Shown here one piece after another: positions 24,183 through 33,138 of a stretch of 64,000 bases of DNA. The number at the start of each line of letters is the position of its first letter. Position 1 is the stretch's first letter. The stretch covers positions 1,302,001-1,366,000 of the forward strand of contig JADJWK010000001.1 in assembly GCA_016716405.1 (NCBI GenBank). The letters run 5' to 3'. The translations under genes were made by a program, and so were the position numbers. The notes below the pieces were generated by a model, which saw nothing but the letters and a program-made list of their open reading frames with translations, searched no databases and was not told where the DNA came from. This stretch comes from Candidatus Melainabacteria bacterium. GTDB lineage: Bacteria; Cyanobacteriota; Vampirovibrionia; Obscuribacterales; Obscuribacteraceae.

Positions 24183-25487
24183 ATGACCATAGAATCAGCA
24201 GCAACAGTATCGACGGGCAGCTGGTCTTATATCTTTCCGAATCTGGTCCTGGTCATGGCGTACATCTCGATCATGATCGAGAGGATCCCGAAGGTGGCCA
24301 CCGCTCTTGTGGGCTCATCGATTCTGATCGTCTGTCACTATCTCACCCAGGAGGAGGCTTTCGCCTGTATCGACTTCAATGTGATCAATCTCCTGGTGGG
24401 CATGATGATCCTTATCAATATCCTGGGCCATACAGGGGCGCTCAATGCTCTGGGTATCCTTGCCGCCCGCCTCACCCGCGGTCACAATCTCTTGATGCTC
24501 CTTGTGTTTAGTTTGCTGACAGCACTTCTATCGGCAATCTTCGACAATGTCACCACGGTGATTCTGATCGGCAGTATCACCTGCGCGATTTGCAAGAAGC
24601 TCGACATCAACCCCGTGCCTTTCCTGGTGTCGGAGACGATCTGCTCCAATATAGGCGGCACCGCCACACTCATAGGCGACCCGCCCAATATCATGATCGG
24701 CAGTGCCGCCAGGCTTAGCTTCAACGATTTCCTCGTCAATCTCGCGCCTGTCGTCCTGATCATCCTGCCTGTGGCCCTGGCCACGCTCTGTCTGATCTAC
24801 AGGAAAGACCTCCTGGAGCAGAACAGCTATCACAAGGTCAAGAACGACCTGCCTCTCAACGGGGCGATCACCGATTATCCTCTTATGATCAAATCGATAG
24901 CAGTTCTGGTCTGTGTCTTCACCGGCTTCATCTTTCACGGTTTCATCGGTCTGGAAGCCGGCACGATCGCCATGGCCGGCGCGGCTCTTCTGCTCATGTT
25001 CGAGAACCGCCGCAGCATCTGGAACGATGTCGAGTGGACCACCATCTTTTTCTTCATCGGGCTTTTCGTAATGGTTGGGGCGGTGGAGAAATCCGGCACG
25101 GTCCATATACTGGCCGGCAAATTCATCGAGATGACCGGTCACGACACGACTCTCATGACCCTGTCGCTTCTCAACGTCTCGGCTTTCGCCTCGGCGATCA
25201 TCGACAATGTTCCATATACAGCCACCATGATCCCGATGGTGGAGTCCATTCGCGATCAGGTCACCGGCATCAATGTCGAGCCCCTCTGGTGGGCCCTGGC
25301 CCTGGGTGCCTGTCTTGGGGGCAACGGCTCGCTAATCGGCGCCACAGCCAATGTGATCGTAGCGGACATGGCGAAAGCCAGCGGCTCCCGGATCTCTTTC
25401 CTGCAATTCACTCTGGTAGGCGGGCTGATCATGATCCAGTCCCTGGCGATCAGCTCGATCTATCTCTGGTGCCGTTATCTCGGTTGA
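24183..25487 (+). CDS. NhaD/ArsB-type ion permease (IT superfamily)
   Basis: A 434-residue inner-membrane carrier with about eleven helices, in two homologous halves. The conserved half-site loops are IFDNVTTVILIGSIT with TATLIGDPPNIMIG in the first half, and IIDNVPYTATMIPMV with GNGSLIGATANVI in the second. These are the hallmarks of the ArsB/NhaD/SLC13-like superfamily (COG1055). It may be a Na+/H+ antiporter or an anion (arsenite) permease; no ars genes are near, so the substrate is open. ATG 24183 follows GGGAGAG. Confidence 0.88.
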   Translation: MTIESAATVSTGSWSYIFPNLVLVMAYISIMIERIPKVATALVGSSILIVCHYLTQEEAFACIDFNVINLLVGMMILINILGHTGALNALGILAARLTRGHNLLMLLVFSLLTALLSAIFDNVTTVILIGSITCAICKKLDINPVPFLVSETICSNIGGTATLIGDPPNIMIGSAARLSFNDFLVNLAPVVLIILPVALATLCLIYRKDLLEQNSYHKVKNDLPLNGAITDYPLMIKSIAVLVCVFTGFIFHGFIGLEAGTIAMAGAALLLMFENRRSIWNDVEWTTIFFFIGLFVMVGAVEKSGTVHILAGKFIEMTGHDTTLMTLSLLNVSAFASAIIDNVPYTATMIPMVESIRDQVTGINVEPLWWALALGACLGGNGSLIGATANVIVADMAKASGSRISFLQFTLVGGLIMIQSLAISSIYLWCRYLG

Positions 25488-25523
25488 TTTGTAAAATGAG
25501 AGCGTAATATCCCCACCCTTCTC

Positions 25524-25552
25524 CTGACAACCCTGTAAATAGGGCTTATATT
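25524..25552 (+). promoter_or_regulatory. Sigma-70 type promoter of the NCS1 permease gene
   Basis: CTGACA (25524-25529) and TATATT (25547-25552) are separated by exactly 17 nt, each one mismatch from consensus. Expected start of transcription is near 25559, giving a leader of about 30 nt before ATG 25589. Confidence 0.6.
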
Positions 25553-25588
25553 TGAGGTCTGGCGTTCAGGCAGAGACCGCGTTCGCGA

Positions 25589-26974
25589 ATGAGCGAAGAA
25601 AACATCATCCACAGCGACGATATCATCCCGGTCTCGCAACGTCGAGAACCGCTTACCATGGGGCTCCTGTGGATCACCATGATGACCTTGTTCCCCGGGG
25701 TGCTGGTGGGCTTCACCTGGTTCAAGGAAGGTCTCTCCTTCATGCAGGTCTTGATCTGCACGCTTGCGGCCAGCCTGCTCATGCTCGCTTACGCCATTCC
25801 CTCCTGCTATCTGGGAGCAAAGAGCGGGCGGAGCTACGGATGCCTGATTCGCAATGTCTTCGGTCGCATGGGCAATCGTATCGTCGCTCTCAATCTTGTC
25901 TGGATGTTCATCGCCTGGTACGGTCTCTGCTCTTTGTTTCTGGCCGAGAATCTCGAGGGGCTCTTTCATTACAATCTGCCGATTCTCTATGTAGCGCCGG
26001 CCCTGGCTTTCCTGATGGCGTTCAATAATTTCTGGGGTTTCAAAGGCGTCGCCAATTTCGCCCGCTATTTTGCGGCGCCGCTTCTGATTATCTGGGTCGG
26101 CTATACGTTCTATAAGACAATCGGAGCGGTGCCGAGCTCGGTCTTTTTCGAGTCGGGCACCTGCACCCTTCCGGCCGCTCTGGCTCTGGTGGCTAATTTC
26201 GTCATCGGGGTGGCGGTCTGGGGAAACGAGGCCGATTACTGGCGTTATGGCAAACCCAGAATGGTATCTACCGTGGTTCCGCTCGGGCTGGCATTGCTTG
26301 TCGGTCAGGTGATCTTTCCGATCAGCGGCTGGCTTGTAGCCCGCATGACCGGTATAACCGATTATGGTGCCGGCACCGGTTTCATGAATGACTATTCTTT
26401 CGGCGGCATAGCGATTCTGGGCGCTCTTGTCCTCTGTGCCTCTTATTTCGCCGCCAACGACTCCAATCTATATGGCTCCACCAACGCTCTCAACCACATA
26501 GTGAAGCTCCCTCATCGGGTGGCTGTCACCATTCTGGCTGTCCTTGGCGCCACTGTGGCGGCGATTCTTTCCGGCACCGGCTGCGCTCAGTCTCTCGAGA
26601 AAGTCGCCTCTCTCAACTGTGTGATCATGGCCATGCCGACAGTGATCCTGACTACCGAGTATTTCATCGTCAGACCGCTTCTCTCGATCAGCACGGACTT
26701 CTCGAGGATTCCCCGGGACCACGAGCTGCCCCTGGTCTACCGGCCGGCGGTAGCAGCCCTGGTGGCAGGCTGCGCAGTCGGGGTAGCGACCGCCGGGGTG
26801 ATTCCCGGTCTGGAGTCCTTGCATGTGGGCGTCTGCTCGGTGCAGGGCTGGCTTGCCGGGATGCTCGTCTATATCCCCTGCCGGTACCGCCAGGAGCGCC
26901 GGGAAAATGCGGCTCGCCGGAGTCTTTCCCGGATCGCCGTCCCGGACGAGCTGGCGGAGCCCGCCGCCAGATAG
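25589..26974 (+). CDS. NCS1-family (purine/cytosine-type) permease
   Basis: A 461-residue inner-membrane protein with about twelve helices, similar in layout to CodB-type nucleobase:cation symporters. Marks include the first helix region MGLLWITMMTLFPGVLVGFT, the helix-3 type SYGCLIRNVFGRMGNRIV, and the broken-helix region NEADYWRYGKPRMVSTVVPL. It probably imports a nucleobase, hydantoin or related vitamin-like compound; no catabolic enzymes are beside it to name the substrate. The promoter and an ATG without strong ribosome site precede it. Alone in its transcription unit. Confidence 0.8.
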   Translation: MSEENIIHSDDIIPVSQRREPLTMGLLWITMMTLFPGVLVGFTWFKEGLSFMQVLICTLAASLLMLAYAIPSCYLGAKSGRSYGCLIRNVFGRMGNRIVALNLVWMFIAWYGLCSLFLAENLEGLFHYNLPILYVAPALAFLMAFNNFWGFKGVANFARYFAAPLLIIWVGYTFYKTIGAVPSSVFFESGTCTLPAALALVANFVIGVAVWGNEADYWRYGKPRMVSTVVPLGLALLVGQVIFPISGWLVARMTGITDYGAGTGFMNDYSFGGIAILGALVLCASYFAANDSNLYGSTNALNHIVKLPHRVAVTILAVLGATVAAILSGTGCAQSLEKVASLNCVIMAMPTVILTTEYFIVRPLLSISTDFSRIPRDHELPLVYRPAVAALVAGCAVGVATAGVIPGLESLHVGVCSVQGWLAGMLVYIPCRYRQERRENAARRSLSRIAVPDELAEPAAR

Positions 26975-26999
26975 AATTGCGGTTTCAGCAGGCTGCCAA

Positions 27000-27476
27000 T
27001 CAGAGATCCGACTTGTACTTCTGCGCCCTGACCACCGCCGCGCGCGAGACCCAGAAGACTCTCTCTTTCTCTCTGGTGCCTTTGACCTCGACTTTCACCG
27101 CTTCTTTGCCGGTATCCTCGAGGATCTTGATAGTCGTATCGTTGTTGAGCTGGATTACGTCTCCCTGGAGCTCCAGCTGTGCCACATGAAGCTCGTCCGA
27201 GAGCAGGACGATGTCTTTCAGCTCTGGCTCATGGCGGAAGGCGTAGACGAAAGGCCTGGTGGTGTCCTTGACTTTGTGCTCGAAACTGCCGGGTATCTTG
27301 AATGAAGGCAGCTTTGGCTTGAATATGGAAAAGGCGATGAAAAATACCAGCGCAAGCAAGCCGAGCCAGAAGAGCATCCAGCCTACCCAGTAGACCATGG
27401 AGATGAGGTGCCAGAAGGCCCATAGCCCGACACCTGCCAGGAGAAGGAACGCGAAAAAGTAGAAAACGAACTTCAT
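27000..27476 (-). CDS. Small membrane protein of unknown function
   Basis: A 158-residue protein with two adjacent N-terminal membrane helices (about 3-27 and 30-52) and a soluble C-terminal domain of about 100 residues. That domain has a beta-rich look (LKDIVLLSDELHVAQLELQG, EAVKVEVKGTREKERVFWVS). No family is recognised. It lies 36 nt downstream of the exported protein at 27513 on the same strand, so the two likely share a transcript and act at the envelope. Start ATG 27476. Confidence 0.62.
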   Translation of the reverse strand: MKFVFYFFAFLLLAGVGLWAFWHLISMVYWVGWMLFWLGLLALVFFIAFSIFKPKLPSFKIPGSFEHKVKDTTRPFVYAFRHEPELKDIVLLSDELHVAQLELQGDVIQLNNDTTIKILEDTGKEAVKVEVKGTREKERVFWVSRAAVVRAQKYKSDL

Positions 27477-27512
27477 GGCTTTTCTTATCTATACCCTTTC
27501 GCTATATCCCGT

Positions 27513-28718
27513 CTACTGCTCCGCTGCTGCTACCGGATTGCCATGCTCTCTTATCGCTGTCACCAGGAAATTGGCGGCAAGGGCCTGGCGAAAACTGATC
27601 CCTATTCCCGGGGCCGGATCGGGCAGAGCATTGTTGAAGGCGAGATCGCTATTGTTGTCGAAATGACCGACCAGATGAAGAATACGGCCGCGACCATAAT
27701 CGAGGGTGAAAGCAAGAATCCCGAGCTCGGAGGGATCCATCCGCATGAGCAGCCGGCTGCGGGCCAGCACGCGAACCGGGCCGGGTCGCACCACTTTGAC
27801 GGTCTGGCTCTTCTTGTCGAGCTTCCAGTATGCAGCTTGAGGAACGTTCTTGAACAGCTCGGGATCGGGATCCACCGCTACGGCATCGACGACCCTGCCT
27901 TCGGTGTAGCCGCCGTTCCATTCGACGAATCCCGGGAAGGCTTTCTGCAGGACTCCGGCCAGAGCCCAGTCGGTGGTAATGAGAAAGCCGCCCATTCCAA
28001 CGAAGCGCCTGATGGACAGTATCGATTCACTGGGGATGTCCCCGGCACAGTTGATTACGATCACTTTTGCCCGGTCGAGATTGGTGTCGCTGAAACTTCT
28101 GGCCGAGACCTGGGTGAAAGGTAGACCGAAGGATCTCATCACATGGCCGGAATCATCCCATTTGCCTTTTACTTCGATGATATCCTCTTTGGCGATATTG
28201 CCCTTGAGACCGGGGTGCGTTTTCTCCAGCCAGGATTTGAATGTGGAGGGTGAAATGTTTTCGGCTTTGTCCGGAGGAGGGAAAAATGGTGCCTGCTGCA
28301 GGCGGTTGGCGGCGAAGCCGTCGAGACCAGGCAACTGGGAGCGGCGCCGGTAGTCCTGCCTGAAAGTGCTGATCGTCGCCTGCAGCGGAGTGTTCTTGCC
28401 GTCACCCTCAATCGCTGGTTGGTCAGCGTCGGGGACGGGGTCGCGGGTGGTGCCGCTGCCCGCCCAGGTTCGCTCCCCCTTTTGTGGCGTCCGGTAGTCC
28501 GGTCGCGGTGTCTGGGCCGGGACATTGTAGTCCGCCGGCGCATCTTGCGCTTCCGGTGGTTGCGCCGGTGGTTGTCTTCCAGGAAGCCTGAACTCGCTGA
28601 CCCCCTCCTCGACCCAGTCCGAAGCCATACAGGGGCTCAGGATTTCTCCGGCCAGAAAAAAAACGCCCAGCAGGAGGGTTGGAGGCAGGGCGGCAGGCAG
28701 AATCTTGCTTCTTTGCAT
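27513..28718 (-). CDS. Exported protein with GATase-like fold (probable)
   Basis: A 401-residue protein with a signal peptide (cleavage near CMA-SD, residue 33), a long Pro/Gln-rich linker (about 40-150) and a folded C-terminal domain (about 165-395). The latter has AKVIVINCAGDIPSESI, LSIRRFVGMGGFLITTDWAL, FTLDYGRGRILHLVGHFDNN. This strand order resembles ThuA/GldG-like glutamine-amidotransferase folds used as periplasmic binding domains. No catalytic Cys nucleophile is evident. Function unknown. The neighbour downstream (27000-27476) is a small membrane protein, a possible partner. Confidence 0.68.
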   Translation of the reverse strand: MQRSKILPAALPPTLLLGVFFLAGEILSPCMASDWVEEGVSEFRLPGRQPPAQPPEAQDAPADYNVPAQTPRPDYRTPQKGERTWAGSGTTRDPVPDADQPAIEGDGKNTPLQATISTFRQDYRRRSQLPGLDGFAANRLQQAPFFPPPDKAENISPSTFKSWLEKTHPGLKGNIAKEDIIEVKGKWDDSGHVMRSFGLPFTQVSARSFSDTNLDRAKVIVINCAGDIPSESILSIRRFVGMGGFLITTDWALAGVLQKAFPGFVEWNGGYTEGRVVDAVAVDPDPELFKNVPQAAYWKLDKKSQTVKVVRPGPVRVLARSRLLMRMDPSELGILAFTLDYGRGRILHLVGHFDNNSDLAFNNALPDPAPGIGISFRQALAANFLVTAIREHGNPVAAAEQ

Positions 28719-28837
28719 GGGTTCAGTCTAACGCCTGCCCGGGCTAATTGCCATTGCCGGGCCGGAGAATGTGAAAATTTCAAGGACGAGCCAGCAAACC
28801 GGTCCGGGACCGGTGTCTCAGCCGGCGACGATCTGAT

Positions 28838-29167
28838 TCAGGCTCTCTTGCGCGACTTGGTAATTTTCGCGTCGTCCATGTTGTTGATGGATCGTCTGAG
28901 ACCTGCCAGAGCTTTCAAGTTCGGAAGAATGACTTCTTTCATCTCCTCGAGCTCGTACGTGCCGATCTCGCCTCTGTCGTAGCGGCGGCAGACGTCTTCC
29001 CAGAGCTCGAACAGCCTTTTGGGGTCGCAGGTCTCTCGGGCTCGTTTTTGATACTCGAGTAAGTCAAACGTATCGATGAGCTTGAGACCTCCGTGCCTAT
29101 CCCTATTTAGAGCATGCAGATATTTTTTGTTTATGTCAAGTGAGGTGGAGATGGCCCTTTTGTACAA
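28838..29167 (-). CDS. Small soluble protein of unknown function
   Basis: A 109-residue basic helical protein, with phrases LKLIDTFDLLEYQKRARET, CDPKRLFELWEDVCRRYDRG and YELEEMKEVILPNLKALAGL. It has a Lys/Arg-rich tail (KITKSRKRA) that could bind nucleic acid (inference). No family is recognised. The start is uncertain: the longest reading uses TTG 29167 with GAGAGG upstream, and no ATG is available early in the frame. It is downstream of the exported protein at 29307 on the same strand. Confidence 0.5.
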   Translation of the reverse strand: MYKRAISTSLDINKKYLHALNRDRHGGLKLIDTFDLLEYQKRARETCDPKRLFELWEDVCRRYDRGEIGTYELEEMKEVILPNLKALAGLRRSINNMDDAKITKSRKRA

Positions 29168-29230
29168 CCAATAGTGGTGCCTCTCTGAAACCCCCGCGGG
29201 TACAGGCTTATACTCGTCGCATATAGAACC

Positions 29231-29269
29231 AAAAAAAATTCCACCAGGCGATATTTCATCCGATGCCTG
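29231..29269 (-). terminator. Possible terminator after the 29307 gene
   Basis: Read on the minus strand, a CAGGC/GCCTG stem (29265-29269 with 29245-29249) with a 15-nt loop is followed, six bases later, by eight T (29231-29238). The stem is short and the gap to the T-run is long, so the call is weak. Confidence 0.3.
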
Positions 29270-29306
29270 TCGGCAAGGCCGCTGGATTGCTGTCAGGAGG
29301 CTGTTG

Positions 29307-30197
29307 TCAGTGATAGATCTCGAAAGAAGGATTGAGATCCTGGAAGCCCGGGTTGGCGATCGGAATTCGGACCGGAGAGTAGGGATAACCTGACGGTGAC
29401 CGTCTCTGGGTGATCAGAGGACTCTGGTGCAAACGATGGCGCAATTTCTTGAAGGGCGAGCGGGAGTAAGGCGCCGCTGGCGAGGGGTTCTGTATGGTGC
29501 TGGAAAAAGTGTCGTGGTCGAAATAAGTGACTCCGGGTCCCACTCGCTGACCCGAGACTCCGCCCGAATGGGAGATTACCCTCACCGGTGGCTCGCCGGC
29601 CTTGCCATATTCCACCACGAAATTGCCGTAGCTGTGCTGGCGGGTATCGCTGCCGCTGGCGATGGCCTTGCGGTGAGCATCCGATTTCAGCTTCGTGACG
29701 TCGTCATAATCGAGTCCGGCTATGGTCGTCTTACCTCGCTCCTTTCTGGACAGGGCAAGGATTCGATCGGCCATGGCTTCGGCTTTCTCGTAGTCGCGGG
29801 TGTCATAGTAGCGTTTGGCGTGCTCCCACATTTTTTTGATGGCCCGCTCGTCATCGGGACCGTAGTCGATCTGGGCCTGCTCGATCTCGGCTTCGGCTTT
29901 GCGATCTTGCCTGGTCGGGGCCTCCCAGGTCGTCATTTTCCTGGTGTCCCGACCGCTGACACCGGCCGGAGCAGGTCTGTGCGGGCTCCCGCGGTGTCGG
30001 CTCGGATAATAGTGATGATAGCGCCGGCTCCTGAATGTCTGGGCGATGAGCAGGGGACCGTCTGGAGGTGTCATGCCGGATTCGGATCCCTCGGCCGGGC
30101 CGGAGCTTGCCATGACCGGACCCAGCAAGATCAGAGCCAGTATTGCACGCAGGGTGCCGCGAGCAAAACCGTCTCTCAGTCTGGATACGATCGACAA
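29307..30197 (-). CDS. Exported protein of unknown function, Arg/Pro/Ser-rich ends
   Basis: A 296-residue protein with a signal-peptide-like start (hydrophobic ALILLGPVMASS, about 19-32). A basic Tyr/His/Arg/Pro-rich stretch (about 55-90) comes next, then a short helical TPR-like part (RAIKKMWEHAKRYYDTRDYE to LALSRKERG, about 118-152) and a Pro/Ser/Arg-rich tail. No domain is recognised beyond the single TPR-like hairpin. The start is TTG 30197 with GGAG 11 nt upstream. Divergent from the VWA lipoprotein gene, with a 93-nt spacer. Confidence 0.6.
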   Translation of the reverse strand: MSIVSRLRDGFARGTLRAILALILLGPVMASSGPAEGSESGMTPPDGPLLIAQTFRSRRYHHYYPSRHRGSPHRPAPAGVSGRDTRKMTTWEAPTRQDRKAEAEIEQAQIDYGPDDERAIKKMWEHAKRYYDTRDYEKAEAMADRILALSRKERGKTTIAGLDYDDVTKLKSDAHRKAIASGSDTRQHSYGNFVVEYGKAGEPPVRVISHSGGVSGQRVGPGVTYFDHDTFSSTIQNPSPAAPYSRSPFKKLRHRLHQSPLITQRRSPSGYPYSPVRIPIANPGFQDLNPSFEIYH

Positions 30198-30290
30198 AAG
30201 TTTCGAGTCTCCGTCCTCTTGGTATCTATGTTACCAGCAGTGGCCCGGTCTTGCAGTTACAATGTCGTCTTCTTGAAGAGGGATGTTCAT

Positions 30291-31637
30291 ATGATTCGCA
30301 ACCGGAGCGCCTCCGGCAAAACTGTTTTGATCGCAGGCGTTCTGGCACTGCTTGCCTGTGGCGGGGGGCTCTGCCAGATGCCCTCCCGACCCGATATTAC
30401 ACATAAGCAGCCTGTGAAGCTCGAGTCCATGACTCCTCAGATCGACGAGAGCGCCCCGGAGCAAAAGAAGCAGCTCACCGGGAGGATCGAGGATGTCTTC
30501 AATCCGGACGCCCTGGCGATTCCGGTGCAGGGCTATTCGAAGGTTTATGAGATTGGACTGAAGTTGTACAACGAGGGCGATTTCAACCGGGCTATGAATG
30601 CTTTCAAGCTCGCTCTCATCAGAGCTTCACAGTATGGCGCCAGCGACCCCCGGGCAGTCCAGGCCCGCCAGGCAATCGACTCTGTGAAGCCGCATCTCAC
30701 CATGGCGGCGAAGCTCGGCTATAAAACGGACAACGCCAACAAGAATGCTCTCACCGGGAAAGTGGAAAAGGTATTCCCGCCGTCGCTTGCCTGGCTGAGC
30801 GGCCTCAGGAAAGACGACCTGATCGTCGACGGCAAGATCAGGGACAATCTGATCATCTTGAGCGTGCGCCGGGACAAGAAGCTCTATACGCTGCGGCTGA
30901 AGATCAAGACCGAGAAGCCCATCGACGAGCTGAAAGGGATGAAGCCCAGGACCGACGAGAGAGAAGTTTTGAAAATCGGTCTGATCAAGCATCCCGAGCT
31001 GATCACCAGGTCGGTGTCTCTTCTGGCCAACTACGACTGTGCCATTCTCGTCGATTGCTCCGGAAGCATGAGCGGAGGATTCATCCTCGAGCAGGGGGAT
31101 GTCCGCATGGGCAGCCGCTGGGACTGGTGCCGGGAACAGAGCGAGAGCTTCTACAGGGACGCCGGCCGATATTTCCCCCATGGTCTCACCCTCGTGCCTT
31201 TCAACCACGAGTTTGCCGTGGCCAGGCAGGCGAGAGCTTCCGAGATCACCGAGATCTACAGCAAGCTCAAGCCTAATGGTGGCACCGATGTCGCCGATCC
31301 CCTGGCTTTCGTGATCGACGATTATTTCGCGCGGAAAAAACGAGGACGGGTCAAACCGCTCGCCATAGCTGTTCTCACCGACGGCCAGGTGAGTCTCGCT
31401 GAGGCGCGCAATGTCATACTCGATGCCGCTTCCCGGATGACCCATCCGAAAGAGCTTGTCATAACCTTCCTGTCGATCTCCAATGCCGGCGCTCCGGTTT
31501 TGAAGGCTCTCGATGATGATATGATCGACGTCGGCGCTGCATACGATATCGTCGACACGCGTTATTTCGACGAGCTCCAGAAGTACGGGCTGCTCAAGTC
31601 CCTGGTCGCTGCGCTCATCGAGCAGAAGGTCGAATAG
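30291..31637 (+). CDS. VWA-domain lipoprotein
   Basis: A 448-residue protein. A lipoprotein signal ends with the lipobox LLAC (Cys23). A TPR-like segment follows (about 83-140), then a PDZ-like stretch (about 153-205, GKVEKVFPPSLAWLSGLRKD and DLIVDG), and a von Willebrand A domain (about 245-445). The metal-ion adhesion site is DCSGSMS (255-261) with a later GGTDVADP and VLTDGQ. VWA domains bind protein ligands through a divalent metal. Anchoring by lipid suggests a role at the cell envelope. ATG 30291 after AGAGGG is the start; the longer open frame back to 29427 is antisense to the neighbour. Confidence 0.85.
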   Translation: MIRNRSASGKTVLIAGVLALLACGGGLCQMPSRPDITHKQPVKLESMTPQIDESAPEQKKQLTGRIEDVFNPDALAIPVQGYSKVYEIGLKLYNEGDFNRAMNAFKLALIRASQYGASDPRAVQARQAIDSVKPHLTMAAKLGYKTDNANKNALTGKVEKVFPPSLAWLSGLRKDDLIVDGKIRDNLIILSVRRDKKLYTLRLKIKTEKPIDELKGMKPRTDEREVLKIGLIKHPELITRSVSLLANYDCAILVDCSGSMSGGFILEQGDVRMGSRWDWCREQSESFYRDAGRYFPHGLTLVPFNHEFAVARQARASEITEIYSKLKPNGGTDVADPLAFVIDDYFARKKRGRVKPLAIAVLTDGQVSLAEARNVILDAASRMTHPKELVITFLSISNAGAPVLKALDDDMIDVGAAYDIVDTRYFDELQKYGLLKSLVAALIEQKVE

Positions 31638-31778
31638 GGGCGCGGTCACGCCATCGCAGGTGGTGCTTCGCCGGCCTGGCGCTTCAGTCGATCTTGCTTC
31701 GTATGTGGTGCGAGTTGTGGAAGCGATTTGCCCTGGGGGACGCCCGGGAGCGAGCCGAAAAAATGACTGAAACCCCGA

Positions 31779-31803
31779 CGGACTCAGTATAAAACTGAGT
31801 CCG
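31779..31803. terminator. Bidirectional hairpin between convergent genes
   Basis: A perfect 10-bp stem CGGACTCAGT / ACTGAGTCCG with the loop ATAAA lies between the VWA gene (+) and the small gene at 31841 (-). Only short T-runs follow on either side (CCCCTTT on plus), so termination may be partial. Confidence 0.55.
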
Positions 31804-31840
31804 CCCCTTTGTCAGAAAAATTGTTCGATCGAGTGTCGCC

Positions 31841-32065
31841 TCAGCGCTGCGGAGCCACCGGTTCGAAGAAAAGGTCCTCGGCCCACTGCTTGATGCGGGG
31901 GAAGTTGGTCTTGAAAGACTCGACGCATTTGCCGATGAATCCGCTTTTCGTCGGTGTCAGGCTGTCGTTGCGGAGATACTGAAGCTCAGCTAGATTGAGC
32001 GGCTGCAAGGACTTGAGGTTGTAGTACCTTCCGAACTGGTCAGTTATTCTTGCTTTGTGCGACAT
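31841..32065 (-). CDS. Small protein of unknown function downstream of the response regulator
   Basis: A 74-residue soluble protein starting MSHKARITDQFGRYYNLKSL, with helices in the second half (FIGKCVESFKTNFPRIKQWA). ATG 32065 is preceded by GGAGACC at good spacing. It lies 121 nt downstream of the OmpR-type regulator gene on the same strand. No family is recognised; the clear ribosome site and codon use support it as real. Confidence 0.6.
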   Translation of the reverse strand: MSHKARITDQFGRYYNLKSLQPLNLAELQYLRNDSLTPTKSGFIGKCVESFKTNFPRIKQWAEDLFFEPVAPQR

Positions 32066-32186
32066 TGTCTGGTCTCCGCCCGTCACATCCCTTTCGATGT
32101 TTCCATCCTAGGAAAAGAATGTGACAAAAGTGTGGAACAAATCGCCGCTCCGGAAGATTTCTCTCGTAGTTCTACGAAGGCTGCTT

Positions 32187-32874
32187 CTACTCTTGCTCTT
32201 CGGCAGCCACCAGCTTATAGCCGACGCCATGCACAGTGCCGACCATAGAGGGTTTGTCCTTGTCGTCGATTTTTTTGCGCAATCGCTTTATATAGGTGCG
32301 GATCGTTTCGGGTGATGCCTCGGAGTCGGAGGACCATACCCGGTCAAGAAGCGCTTCGGCGCTGAAGACCTGGTTCGGGTGCCTCATGAAAAAAGGCGAG
32401 CAGAGCGAATTCCTTGGGGAGCAGCTGAAGCTCTTCCCCGTCCTTGGTGACCTGGTGGGTGGATGTATCGAGAACGATCGAACCGACCTTCAAGACGGTG
32501 CCCGAAAAGGAGACCGGGCGGCGCAGGAGAGCCCTGATCCGGGCGGAGAGCTCTTTGAGCTCGAAAGGCTTGGTTAGATAGTCGTCGGCTCCGGCATCGA
32601 GACCCCGCTCTTTCTCATTGACATGGCTCTTGGCGGTGAGCATCAGTATAGGAGTGGTGCCGCCCCGGGTGCGGAAGTCCCGGCAGACCTCGACGCCGCT
32701 TATGCCGGGGAGCATCCAGTCGAGAATCAGGACATCGAAAGGATAGACCCTCAATAAGTCGAGGGCGGCCTCGCCGGAGCTCGCCACCTCCACGACATGG
32801 TGGTCCTTGGCGAGCCAGGCAGTGATCAGATCGGATATGTCATCTTCATCTTCGACTAGAAGAATTTTGGCCAT
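32187..32874 (-). pseudogene. OmpR/PhoB-family response regulator, frameshifted by one base
   Basis: The first 170 codons (32344-32874) encode a receiver domain (acidic pocket VEDEDD, phospho-acceptor Asp52 in LILDWMLPG, Lys102 in TKPFE) and the start of the DNA-binding domain, up to LLPKEFALLAFF. The frame then breaks at six T (minus strand; 32389-32394). The missing rest, MRHPNQVFSAEALLDRVW through TVHGVGYKL, is encoded in another frame down to 32187. Removing one T restores a 228-residue OmpR-type protein, the normal length. This is either a sequence error or a recent mutation. As read, DNA binding is lost. ATG 32874 follows AAAGG. No sensor kinase gene is adjacent. Confidence 0.88.
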
Positions 32875-32893
32875 AGACACGCCTTTTGCGGGT

Positions 32894-32903
32894 CATACGT
32901 ATG
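32894..32903. promoter_or_regulatory. Palindrome upstream of the response regulator
   Basis: The perfect 10-bp palindrome CATACGTATG lies 20 nt above the regulator start codon. Its position would suit autoregulation, but a site this short may be chance. Confidence 0.25.
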
Positions 32904-33138
32904 TATGCGATTTCTGACAAAGGGGGATGTTGTGATCATACCCCTATTGCCCCCTCATCATTTACCGCGCTGCTCTACCTTATGAGACGCCGGCTTTCCC
33001 TCTTATAGAAATATCTCTGACCGTCGATCTTGGCCTTTCCTCAGCTTCCGATCAATCACCGATGGGAGATTCCCCATTGTAGAGGCACTTAAATAGTCCT
33101 AGTCTTGGGCATATCAATGCCAGAGAGCACAGGAGCAA

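Noticed and set aside
23795..24190. 131-codon minus-strand frame in the long intergenic region
   Set aside because: Ser/Arg-rich, no ribosome site, no fold-like pattern, and it would overlap the permease start region.
29427..30290. Upstream extension of the VWA gene
   Set aside because: It is antisense to the exported protein at 29307-30197. The lipoprotein signal and ribosome site place the true start at 30291.
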